Assembly (NCBI GenBank): GCA_016281015.1
Contig: JAEEHS010000013.1
Location: forward strand, 62,001-126,000
Length of the DNA: 64,000 bases
Origin: Bacteroidales bacterium
GTDB taxonomy: Bacteria > Bacteroidota > Bacteroidia > Bacteroidales > UBA932
Direction: 5' to 3'
The number at the start of each line of letters is the position of its first letter. The stretch's first letter is position 1. The position numbers were made by a program, and so were the translations under genes. This document shows positions 37,311 to 45,465 of the stretch, piece by piece. The notes below the pieces were generated by a model. The model saw nothing but the letters and a program-made list of their open reading frames with translations, was not told the origin of the DNA and did no database searches.

Positions 37311-38320
37311 GCCTCCTGAAGATAACGGTGAATGTCCAGTGCGGCGCTCCGCGCTTCGGCGAGGGCCTCCGGAACGGTCTTCGTCCCCGTGCAGGCGCCG
37401 GCATAGAAAATGCCCGGACGGGAGGAACGCGTCGTTCCGCCCAGGTTGTCCAGGCTCTTGAGGAAGCCGTCGCTGTCCACGTCCAGCCGGGCCATCCGGG
37501 CGATGGCGGCCGCATCGGGATTGCAGAGCATACCGGACATCAGCACCAGCAGATCCAGCCGCAGCTTGAGCGGCTTCCCGACCAGGGTATCCTCCGCCTT
37601 GACCTGCAGCTGACCGTCCTGGGTCTCCCCCACTTCCGACACCCTCCCGCGGATAAAATTGACTTCCCACTGCTCCTGGGCATTGATATAGAAGTCTTCG
37701 TATTTCTTCCCGAAAAGCCTGAGGTCCATATAAAAGCAGTACACGCGCGCGTCAGGGAAGCGTTCCTTCAATTCGATGGCCTGCTTGACAGCGGTCATGC
37801 AGCAGACTTTCGAACACTGGCTGTTCCCGGCCTTGAGGTCGCGGGAGCCCACACAGTGGACAAAACCGATGGAGCGGGGCGAGGAGGGGATACGGCTGTC
37901 TGGAGCCCCGCCGAACCAGGCCTCCAGGTCTGCATTCGTGATGACATGGTCATAGACCCCATAGCCGTATTCTTCCTTCCGCGAAGCGTCGAACAGGCGG
38001 AAGCCGGAAGCGACAAGGATGGCCTTGGTCGGGATGCTCACGCCATTGGTCAGCATCACGAGATAGCCCCCGGACAGGCGGTTGATGTAACTGACCTTCG
38101 TCTCCAGGAAAATATTCGCCTCGGAAATCTCTTCCCCGAGCCTCCGCACCAGGTCCTGGGCGGAAGAAAGGTCCGGAAAAAGCCGGTGCCAGCGGGAGAC
38201 ATGGCCCCCGAGATGGTCCTGCTGCTCGACGATCATCGGATTGTAACCCAGCAGGAGCAGTTCCCGGGCTGCCTGCATGCCGGCGATGCCGCCGCCGATG
38301 ATGACTACATTTTCTTTCAT
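37307..38320 (-). CDS. HdrA/QmoA-like FAD subunit (short form)
   Basis: 337 aa; VVIIGGGIAGMQAARELLLLGYNPMIVEQ; FVHCVGSRDLKAGNSQCSKVCCMTAVKQAIELKERFPDARVYCFYMDLRLFGKKYEDFY. Confidence 0.88.
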   Translation of the reverse strand: MKENVVIIGGGIAGMQAARELLLLGYNPMIVEQQDHLGGHVSRWHRLFPDLSSAQDLVRRLGEEISEANIFLETKVSYINRLSGGYLVMLTNGVSIPTKAILVASGFRLFDASRKEEYGYGVYDHVITNADLEAWFGGAPDSRIPSSPRSIGFVHCVGSRDLKAGNSQCSKVCCMTAVKQAIELKERFPDARVYCFYMDLRLFGKKYEDFYINAQEQWEVNFIRGRVSEVGETQDGQLQVKAEDTLVGKPLKLRLDLLVLMSGMLCNPDAAAIARMARLDVDSDGFLKSLDNLGGTTRSSRPGIFYAGACTGTKTVPEALAEARSAALDIHRYLQEA

Positions 38321-38324
38321 CGCA

Positions 38325-39395
38325 TCAGAAGCATTTGAGGTTCTTGGGAAGCTCCGGACGCAGGAGGTCTTCCTTGTTCAGGCCCAGGTATTTCGCATCC
38401 GGGTCATACGGGACGCCGAGCGTGTCCAGGAGCGGTTCCACAGCCACCTGGTGGAGTTGCAGGCCAAGGTCCCAGGGATTGTAACCTAGCACCAGGCCGG
38501 CGAGCTCCTCATAGGTCAGCACCGGAATGCCGAATCCGTCCGGCCCGTAGGTCTTTCCGGTCTGCTCGGCGATGACATACTGCCAGCGGTCCATGAAATA
38601 GGCGCAGCCGGGGCAGTTCGTCAGGATGGCCTGGATGCCGTACGGCTCCATGGACTCGAATTTCTTGTGGGTATTGGACACGCAGTAGCCGCGGTTCGCC
38701 TGCATGTGGTACTGGCGGAAGCCATAGCCGCAGCAGTGCCGCCGCTCGGGATAGTCCACGACCTGGCCGCCCCAGCTTTCGATCATGCCGGCAAGGACGT
38801 AGGGGTATTCCGCCCCGCCGACGCCCTTGGAAGGGAACATCTTGGCATAGTGGCAGCCGATGTGCTCGGCCATCCTGAGCGGCGCCCCCGTATGGCAGTC
38901 CACGAGGCGGACCTTCGCCTTCTCGGCAATCTCGTTGCGCCAGTGGTAGATCAGGTCGCTGGTATGCGCGAGGTATTTCGGTTTCCGGAATTCCCGCTTG
39001 CAGGAGGTCCAGAGCAGCTCCCGGATCCGGGCTTCCAGCTCCGGAAACTCGTGCCAGGTCTCCAGGATCTCGACATAGTTGCCAAAGGAGGTGATGCAGC
39101 TCGCCACATAATTCTCATACCCCGCCTCCGTCATCAGGGCGAACTGGCGGGCGACGATGGTCATCGCCGTCTCCTGCGGAAGGGTGTCGCAGTGGTAGGC
39201 GATGCCCCCGCAGGTGGTGTGGTAGGGATTCTCATACATGTCCCGCCCGAGGACCTTCTGGGTGATCTCAGTGAACATGTGCTCGCTGCCCGGGAAGAAA
39301 TTCTGCCGGATGCAGCTGCGGACGAAGTACCAGTGGTCGTCCGGTATCTCTTTCTGGTAATCCTGCCAGATTTTCTGCTTACCCTCGTAGATCAT
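38325..39395 (-). CDS. HdrB-like CCG-domain subunit
   Basis: 356 aa; ERRHCCGYGFRQYHMQ...ILTNCPGCAYFMDRW; first CCG-type motif appears degenerate (TTCGGIAYHC...SCITSFGN). Confidence 0.8.
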   Translation of the reverse strand: MIYEGKQKIWQDYQKEIPDDHWYFVRSCIRQNFFPGSEHMFTEITQKVLGRDMYENPYHTTCGGIAYHCDTLPQETAMTIVARQFALMTEAGYENYVASCITSFGNYVEILETWHEFPELEARIRELLWTSCKREFRKPKYLAHTSDLIYHWRNEIAEKAKVRLVDCHTGAPLRMAEHIGCHYAKMFPSKGVGGAEYPYVLAGMIESWGGQVVDYPERRHCCGYGFRQYHMQANRGYCVSNTHKKFESMEPYGIQAILTNCPGCAYFMDRWQYVIAEQTGKTYGPDGFGIPVLTYEELAGLVLGYNPWDLGLQLHQVAVEPLLDTLGVPYDPDAKYLGLNKEDLLRPELPKNLKCF

Positions 39396-40081
39396 TCGTT
39401 GAAATGTTTATCGGACGAATACGTAAACGCCTTTCTTTCATATTCTTCCAGACTAAGGCCCATTTCCCTGGCCTTCTCGGCGGACTTCTGCTCCACCAGG
39501 CGGATCCGCTCGGTGGCGCCCGTGGCGTCGAAGATGGCCTTCAGTTCGTCCAACGACTCCTGCGGGATCTTCCGAAGGACGCCGGGGCCGTCGCCCTTGT
39601 AGTTCGCCCCCTGCCGTTCCAGGCTCTTTTCCAGATGGTCCATGTGCCATTTCCAGACCGGTCCGGACTCCTTGTGGTCCTCCCAGGCGAAGGTCTCCGG
39701 ATAGACACAGTAGCCGTATTCCAGGATGTTGCGCGAAAAGGTCCGGGTCAGGGGCAGCATCTGCCTCCCTTTCTCCGAATCCGTAAAGTAGCCGAGACGG
39801 ACGCTGAGGTCCCTGAGGGCCATAATCACCAGGCCGGGGCCGTTCCTCCGGGGGCAGCGGGTCACGCAACTCATGCATTCGCCGCAGTACCAGATGGTGT
39901 CGCTCCTCAGGAGCGCCTCGATCTGGGCATCATCCCGCGTCTGGACGATGGACACAATCTTGCGCGGGTCATAGCGGTAGAACTCCGCCGCCGGGCAGAC
40001 AGCCGTGCAGGTCCCGCAATTGATGCAGGTATGATAGCCTTCCTTAAAGCGGTAGTCTTTTTCCAGTTCTTCGAAAAGCAT
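39392..40081 (-). CDS. HdrC-like dicluster ferredoxin subunit
   Basis: From MLFEELEKDYRFKEGYHTCINCGTCTAVCPAAEF; CGECMSCVTRCPRRNG; overlaps HdrB-like start. Confidence 0.85.
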   Translation of the reverse strand: MLFEELEKDYRFKEGYHTCINCGTCTAVCPAAEFYRYDPRKIVSIVQTRDDAQIEALLRSDTIWYCGECMSCVTRCPRRNGPGLVIMALRDLSVRLGYFTDSEKGRQMLPLTRTFSRNILEYGYCVYPETFAWEDHKESGPVWKWHMDHLEKSLERQGANYKGDGPGVLRKIPQESLDELKAIFDATGATERIRLVEQKSAEKAREMGLSLEEYERKAFTYSSDKHFNE

Positions 40082-40083
40082 CG

Positions 40084-40869
40084 CTACATGGGTTTGATTT
40101 TTCGGGCAAGCCGGGCGCAGAGCCCCGGGAAAAAGCGTTTGATCCAGACCATCAGGAGTTCCTTCCTTCCTACGAGTACTTCCGGGCAACCCTTCCGGAT
40201 GGCCCTCAGGATGATGCGGGCGGCCGTGTCGGCGTCCATGCCGCCGTCCTGTCCGGGGTCCATGGTCCCGTGGGGCTTTCCGCCCTTGTCCAGGGCCCGG
40301 AGGGAGATGTCCGTCTTCACGCGGCCGGGACAGACCATCGTGACGCGGATGCCCTTGTCATAATACTCCGCCTGGAGGGTCTCGAAAAAGCCGTACAGGG
40401 CGAATTTCGACGAGCTGTATCCCGAGCGGAGCGGAAAGCCGAAGCGGCCCGCGATGGACGTCGTGACGGCAATCTTCCCGCCGCCCCGCTCCACCATCCG
40501 GGGCAGCAGGGCCTTGGCGAGGGCTACCGGGGCGAAGTAATTGATTTCCATGATCTCACGGACCATCTCCATGGAGGTGTCCTCCACGTTGGTCCGCTGG
40601 CTGATGCCGGCGTTCAGCAGGACAATGTCCAGCCCGCCGAGCGCCGCCCAGGCCTGGTCAGAGAGCGCTTCGAGCGCCTCGGACCGCCGCAGGTCGCAGG
40701 CAAGGACGACGACTTTCCCCGCTCCCGCTCTCCGGCAGCGCTCCGCCACGCCCTCAAGCCGCTGTGCCGAAGAAGCGGTCAGGACAAGCCCCGCACCCTC
40801 CGCCGCATAGCGGAGGGCACAGGCAGCTCCGATTCCGGAGGAAGCTCCCGTAATCCAGACGCGCTGCAT
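40084..40869 (-). CDS. SDR-family NAD(P)-dependent oxidoreductase (candidate 3-keto-capnine/3-ketosphinganine-type reductase)
   Basis: 261 aa; VWITGASSGIGAACALRYA, LNAGIS, YSSSKFALYGFFETLQAEY. Confidence 0.85.
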   Translation of the reverse strand: MQRVWITGASSGIGAACALRYAAEGAGLVLTASSAQRLEGVAERCRRAGAGKVVVLACDLRRSEALEALSDQAWAALGGLDIVLLNAGISQRTNVEDTSMEMVREIMEINYFAPVALAKALLPRMVERGGGKIAVTTSIAGRFGFPLRSGYSSSKFALYGFFETLQAEYYDKGIRVTMVCPGRVKTDISLRALDKGGKPHGTMDPGQDGGMDADTAARIILRAIRKGCPEVLVGRKELLMVWIKRFFPGLCARLARKIKPM

Positions 40870-40870
40870 C

Positions 40871-42136
40871 CTATTTGATCAGGGCCATATCCGGCATGTC
40901 CTTGTCGAACTCGCCGCTGGACAGGCGCGACTGGATGTCGCGGAAGGCCGCAAGGGTCCGCTCGACATCCTCCATGCTGTGGGCCGCCGTCGGGATGATG
41001 CGGAAAATGACCATTCCCGGAGGAATCACCGGGTAGATGACCACCGAGCAGAAGATATGGTACTCTTCGCGCAGGGCCACGGCGATGTTGGAAGCCTGGT
41101 TGACACCGGCTTTCACATGGACCGGCGTGACGCAGGCTTCGGCCGGACCGATGTCCAGGCCCATCTCGCGGAAGCCTTCCTGCAGGCGGCGGGTCACCTT
41201 CCAGAGCTGGGCGCGCAGGGCGTCGCCTTCCGGCGAGTCGATGATTTCCAGGCGCTTCAGGCAGCCTTCGACAATCGGCATGGGCAGGCTCTTCGCATAG
41301 ATCTGCGAACGCATGTTGTAGCGGAGGAAATCGATGATATCCTTGTCCGCCGCTACGAAACCACCGATGATGGCCATGCTCTTGGCATAGGCGCCGATGT
41401 ACAGGTCCACCCCGTCCATCACCCCGAAATGCTCGGAGGTACCCCTTCCATGGGGGCCCATCACGCCGAAGCCATGGGCATCGTCAATCAGGAAACGGAA
41501 ATTGTATTTCTTCTTGAGGGCGACAATCTGGTCCAGGATGCCCAGGGCGCCGGTCATGCCGAACACGCCTTCGGTGATCACCAGGATACCGCCGCCGCTC
41601 TTCTCGGTCTCCGCCGTCGCCCGGGCAAGGACGCGGTCGCAGTCCTGGGCATCGTTGTGACGGAATTTGTATTTGCTGCCGATATGGAGCCGGATGCCGT
41701 CCAGCAGGCAGGCATGGGCCTCGGCGTCATAGACAATCACATCGTGGCGGCTCACCAGCGAGTCGATGGTCGACAGGATGCCCTGGTAGCCGAAATTGAA
41801 GAGGAAGGCTGCTTCTTTCTTCTCGAAAGCGGCAAGCCGGCGTTCGAGTTCCTCATGGAGGGCGGTCTGGCCGGTCATCATGCGGCTGCCCATCGGATAG
41901 GCAAGGCCCCACTTGGCGGCGCCTTCGGCATCGGCCTTGCGGATGGCCGGGTGATTGGCCAGGCCGAGGTAGTTGTTCAGGCTCCAGCAGAGCACGTCGC
42001 TGCCGTTGAAACGCATATGGGGACCGAGTTCTCCTTCCAGTTTCGGAAAGGCGAAATAACCGTCTGCTTTTTCACGATACTGCCCGATCGGGCCGCCGGA
42101 AGATTTCCGGATCTTGTCAAAAATATCTGTTTGCAT
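40871..42136 (-). CDS. Alpha-oxoamine synthase family PLP enzyme (candidate cysteate fatty acyltransferase; serine palmitoyltransferase-like)
   Basis: From MQTDIFDKIRKSSGGPIGQYREKADGYFAFPKLEG; WSLNNYLGLANHPAIRKADAEGAAKWG; DDAHGFGVMGPHGRGTSEHFG; GAYAKSMAIIGGFVA. Confidence 0.85.
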   Translation of the reverse strand: MQTDIFDKIRKSSGGPIGQYREKADGYFAFPKLEGELGPHMRFNGSDVLCWSLNNYLGLANHPAIRKADAEGAAKWGLAYPMGSRMMTGQTALHEELERRLAAFEKKEAAFLFNFGYQGILSTIDSLVSRHDVIVYDAEAHACLLDGIRLHIGSKYKFRHNDAQDCDRVLARATAETEKSGGGILVITEGVFGMTGALGILDQIVALKKKYNFRFLIDDAHGFGVMGPHGRGTSEHFGVMDGVDLYIGAYAKSMAIIGGFVAADKDIIDFLRYNMRSQIYAKSLPMPIVEGCLKRLEIIDSPEGDALRAQLWKVTRRLQEGFREMGLDIGPAEACVTPVHVKAGVNQASNIAVALREEYHIFCSVVIYPVIPPGMVIFRIIPTAAHSMEDVERTLAAFRDIQSRLSSGEFDKDMPDMALIK

Positions 42137-42137
42137 A

Positions 42138-43211
42138 TTATGGTGTTTGTACTTTCTGTCTGGAAACAAGGCCCATCAGGCGGAAAAGGAAGGTCGGAAG
42201 GGGCCGGCGGGGATCACGCTTTTTCATGTCGATAAACCAGCCCAGGGATTTGACCACCGGGACTTTCTCCGTCTCGACGAACTCGATCAGCGTCCCGTCC
42301 GGGTCTTCGATATACGTGAAACGTCCCGAGGCGTCGCCCATGTCGAAGCGCTGTCCATCGGGGCAGCTGTCCACGGTGAAGGGGCAGCCCTTGGCGGCGC
42401 AGAATCTCTTGAGCGCGTCCATGCCCGTGACGTCGAAACAGATCTGGATAAAGCCGGGGTCACCCCAGTAGCGACCCTCGTAGATCTTGCGGGGCGTATG
42501 CTCCAGGGCCTGGACGAGCTCGATGGTGCTCTCACCCATCAGCGGGGAGAAGGCGCCCTCGAAGGGTTTCGAGCGGCCGAGAAGGACCCGGCGGTACGAC
42601 TCTCCGCCCGCTTTCACAAAGTCGGAGATGCGGCCCTTCGTGTCACTCAGTACCCGGTCATAGCCCAGCACTTCGCGGTAGAAGGCAACGCTGCGGTCCA
42701 TGTCGCTGACACCGACGACAGCTCCGGCGATTCCGCCGTTCAGACGGCCCTGGTTGATGAAGACATCCTTGCGTTCGACCAGCTGGAAGAGGTTCCCCCA
42801 GGGGTCTTTGACCCAGAAACAGGGGGAGCCGTCCGGAAGGCTCTCCACCGGAGACACCTGGTCCCACTTAGCGGCAAGCTCTTCCCGGAAAGCTTTCACA
42901 TCCAGACACTTGACCTTGGCGGCGAAAATGCCGAGGTCGCCGGCCGATATCTCAAAGGGGCAGGGTTGGGGCCTGCGCTCGGCGTACTGCCAGATTTCGA
43001 AGCCGCCTCCGCCCTGGAGGTTGACGGCGATGCAGGCGTGGCGCCGCTGCGCCTTGCCGCCCGTATACGGAAGCATGCGCTCCGCCACGGTATCATCTTC
43101 CAGAATCCGGATGTCCATCCCGAACATCTGGATGTACCAATCCCATGATTTTCTGAAGTTTTCGGTTCCGACGCCCACCTGCTGGATGCCGGAAATCATA
43201 TACTTTTCCAT
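42138..43211 (-). CDS. Two-domain VOC (glyoxalase/dioxygenase superfamily) protein
   Basis: 357 aa; ISGIQQVGVGTENFRKSWDWYIQMFGMDIRI ... AGAVVGVSDMDRSVAFYREVLGYDRV; PWGNLFQLVE; EDPDGTLIEFVE. Confidence 0.85.
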   Translation of the reverse strand: MEKYMISGIQQVGVGTENFRKSWDWYIQMFGMDIRILEDDTVAERMLPYTGGKAQRRHACIAVNLQGGGGFEIWQYAERRPQPCPFEISAGDLGIFAAKVKCLDVKAFREELAAKWDQVSPVESLPDGSPCFWVKDPWGNLFQLVERKDVFINQGRLNGGIAGAVVGVSDMDRSVAFYREVLGYDRVLSDTKGRISDFVKAGGESYRRVLLGRSKPFEGAFSPLMGESTIELVQALEHTPRKIYEGRYWGDPGFIQICFDVTGMDALKRFCAAKGCPFTVDSCPDGQRFDMGDASGRFTYIEDPDGTLIEFVETEKVPVVKSLGWFIDMKKRDPRRPLPTFLFRLMGLVSRQKVQTP

Positions 43212-43236
43212 TCAGGTTTCAGTTTCGTGTGTCCTG

Positions 43237-43268
43237 CAAATGTACACAATATTTGTCTTACGTGCAAA
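43237..43268 (-). promoter_or_regulatory. Bacteroidetes consensus promoter for the 43211->33898 operon: TTTG-N20-TACATTTG
   Basis: Plus-strand CAAATGTA (43237-43244) and CAAA (43265-43268), 20-nt spacer. Confidence 0.7.
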
Positions 43269-43331
43269 CCCGGGTGCCGCCCCGGGTGCGGCCCATTACC
43301 TGGCGGGAGGGGCATTACCTGGTGGGAGGGC
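43269..43331. repeat. Two adjacent tandem repeats: CCCGGGTGCSGC x2 (43269-43292) and CATTACCTGGYGGGAGGGG/c x2 (43294-43331)
   Basis: Read directly; 12-bp and 19-bp periods. Confidence 0.75.
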
Positions 43332-43384
43332 CCAGAAGGACAAGCCCGTATCGGCACCTGGCGGGGAAGGTCCCAGGGGTAAAT

Positions 43385-43494
43385 GGGGAAGGTCGAATTT
43401 GAAGGGGAGTACCTTCCCCGCATAATCGGTGGCAGAGGGCATTGTGGAGCCATTTCGATGGGGAAGGTCTCGGCCGTGAAATTCGACCTTCCCC
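43385..43494. repeat. 16-bp perfect inverted repeat GGGGAAGGTCGAATTT / AAATTCGACCTTCCCC (arms 43385-43400 and 43479-43494)
   Basis: Read directly; further GGGGAAGGT cores in both orientations around it. Confidence 0.8.
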
Positions 43495-43609
43495 AAACGT
43501 TGCCGGGACCTTCCCAATTCACCCCGGGGACTCTCCCATTCATCCCGAAGGCCTTTCGTGCCTGTATTCCCGCCCCGGATCTTCGGTCCGCCATGCAACG
43601 TTTTTGAGT

Positions 43610-43757
43610 GGTGTCCATGGGTGGTTTCATAACTCGATGATTCTCAATTATTTACAAAACAGCTGCTGGAAACCCCTTCGTTTTTCGCCACCGGTTTCCA
43701 TGACTAGTTTTGCAATATACTGAACAACAACCACTTACAAAAACCGCCATGGACACC
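43610..43757. mobile_element. MITE-like ~148-bp element with imperfect terminal inverted repeats
   Basis: GGTGTCCATGGGTGGTTT (43610-43627) vs AAACCGCCATGGACACC (43741-43757); 11-bp outer arms perfect; no target-site duplication seen. Confidence 0.4.
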
Positions 43758-43807
43758 CCCCCCGGTCCCTAGTGGCAATCTGAACGAAAATGATTACATT
43801 TGCATGG

Positions 43808-45301
43808 ATGAAAAGAATCGGACTCATAGGGTGGCTTCTCATAGGGTGGCTTCTTTTAGGAACGGTCCTCGGAGCGATGGCCCAGCCGTCCCCGGAAGCC
43901 TTGCAACGGACCTTGGACGAGCTCGCAGGGCGGGAACCGCTGAAAGGGGCCGCCTGGGGTGCCTGTATCCAGACAATGGACGGGACCGTCATCGCCGCCC
44001 GGCAGGGTGGAACGCGCCTGACGCCCGCCTCCAACCTCAAACTGATTACGACAGGGAGCGCCCTCCATGCCTTCGGGGCGGACTACCGCTTCGAGACCCG
44101 GGTCGGCTACACCGGCCGGATCGAAGAAGGTACGCTCAAAGGAGATGTGTACCTCATCGGCGGAGGGGACCCGACCATCGGCGTGAAAGACAGCATTGCC
44201 CTGAAACCGGACGCCCTGTTCTGGAAATGGAAAAGCCTGCTCAAGGGAGCCGGGATCCAGCGGGTCGAAGGGAGGATTCTGGGAGACGGGCGCGCCTGGG
44301 AGGGAGGAAAGGAGAACACGAGCTGGACCTACGACGACATCGGGACGTACTACGGCGCCGGTTCGGACGCCCTCTCGTTCTATGAGAACGCCGTCGATTT
44401 CTATGTCAGCGCGACCGAGGAAGGAAAGCCGGTCCGCATTCAGCAGATCTATCCCGAAACGCCTTGGATGAACATTGAGAACCAGACGATGACCGGTCCG
44501 GCGGGGACCGGGAACAGCCTGTTCCTGTTTACGACCGACTTGTCGAAAAGCGGGGCGTGGCGGGGCTCTTTCGCCGTGGGACGGAAGCCGAAAACCGAAC
44601 ATGCCGCCAACAAATACGGCGCCCTGACCTGTGCCTATTATTTCTGGAAGTATCTGAAAAACACGGGATTCGAAGTGAGCGGAGGATATGGGGTTCCGGA
44701 TACGGATGAGGCGCCCTCCCGCCCCGGAAACGAACGGGCAGCCACCGGAGTGCCCCTCGTGCTGGTCGGGAAGACCCTCTCGCCGCCCCTTTCAGACATC
44801 GTCCGCTTTACCAACTGGCGGAGCGACAATTTCTATGCGGAGTCGCTGTTCCGCCTGATGGGCGAGAAGGCCTCGGGCATCGCGGTCTATGACAGCTGCC
44901 GGGTAGCGGAAGCGGAGGTACTCGAGAGCCTGGGGCTGGATCCCTCCTCGGTCCGGCTGGAGGATGGCAGCGGGCTGAGCCGCCGGAGCGCCGTGTCCCC
45001 GGCGTTTTTCTGTGACTTCCTCAGGGCCATGCAAGGCAGTCCCGCTGCCGGCGCCTTCCTCGGAAGCCTCCCCGCCCTGGGGGAAGGGACGCTCCGTACC
45101 CTGCTGCCCAACCACCCTTCCTGCTCCCGCATCCGCCTCAAGAGCGGTTCCATGGAAGGGATTCTCTGTTACTCGGGCTACCTGCTGGACGAAAGCGGCG
45201 TCCCCGTCGCCGTCTTCTCACTCATGACCGGCGGCACGACCGCTCCGACCGGCGAAGTCCGTTCCGCCCTGGCCCGGATCCTGACCCTGCTGCTGGAATA
45301 G
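43808..45301 (+). CDS. dacB: D-alanyl-D-alanine carboxypeptidase/endopeptidase (PBP4 family)
   Basis: From MKRIGLIGWLLIGWLLLG; PASNLKLITTGSALHAFG (SxxK), DGSGLSRRSAVSP, LKSGSMEGILCYSGYL (KSG). Confidence 0.9.
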   Translation: MKRIGLIGWLLIGWLLLGTVLGAMAQPSPEALQRTLDELAGREPLKGAAWGACIQTMDGTVIAARQGGTRLTPASNLKLITTGSALHAFGADYRFETRVGYTGRIEEGTLKGDVYLIGGGDPTIGVKDSIALKPDALFWKWKSLLKGAGIQRVEGRILGDGRAWEGGKENTSWTYDDIGTYYGAGSDALSFYENAVDFYVSATEEGKPVRIQQIYPETPWMNIENQTMTGPAGTGNSLFLFTTDLSKSGAWRGSFAVGRKPKTEHAANKYGALTCAYYFWKYLKNTGFEVSGGYGVPDTDEAPSRPGNERAATGVPLVLVGKTLSPPLSDIVRFTNWRSDNFYAESLFRLMGEKASGIAVYDSCRVAEAEVLESLGLDPSSVRLEDGSGLSRRSAVSPAFFCDFLRAMQGSPAAGAFLGSLPALGEGTLRTLLPNHPSCSRIRLKSGSMEGILCYSGYLLDESGVPVAVFSLMTGGTTAPTGEVRSALARILTLLLE

Positions 45302-45322
45302 CTTTCCCGCAGAAAGCGCCAT

Positions 45323-45348
45323 TGATAATCAGGCGTTTACGCGATGTC
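45323..45348 (+). repeat. Dispersed 26-bp intergenic repeat, copy 2
   Basis: TGATAATCAGGCGTTTACGCGATGTC; see 5111-5136. Confidence 0.6.
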
Positions 45349-45427
45349 GCTGAGTATCAATCAGGACAGGTGTGAGCTTCTGTCGTAGAAGGAAAGAAGG
45401 CGGCCACGGCGGGCGAAACGCATCCGG

Positions 45428-45459
45428 TTTGGACGGACACCAAATTTTATGTAAATTTG
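45428..45459 (+). promoter_or_regulatory. Bacteroidetes consensus promoter TTTG-N20-TAAATTTG just before ATG at 45466
   Basis: TTTG 45428-45431, TAAATTTG 45452-45459. Confidence 0.65.
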
Positions 45460-45465
45460 CAGGAT

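Noticed and set aside
35183-40081. True methanogenic CoB-CoM heterodisulfide reductase
   Set aside because: Family resemblance only; the host is a Bacteroidota, so the substrate cannot be inferred from the family name.
43196-43630. Overlapping ORFs on both strands in the 43.2-43.7 kb gap (144, 100, 93, 74 aa)
   Set aside because: No plausible start context or domain; generated by tandem and inverted repeats, so treated as non-coding.
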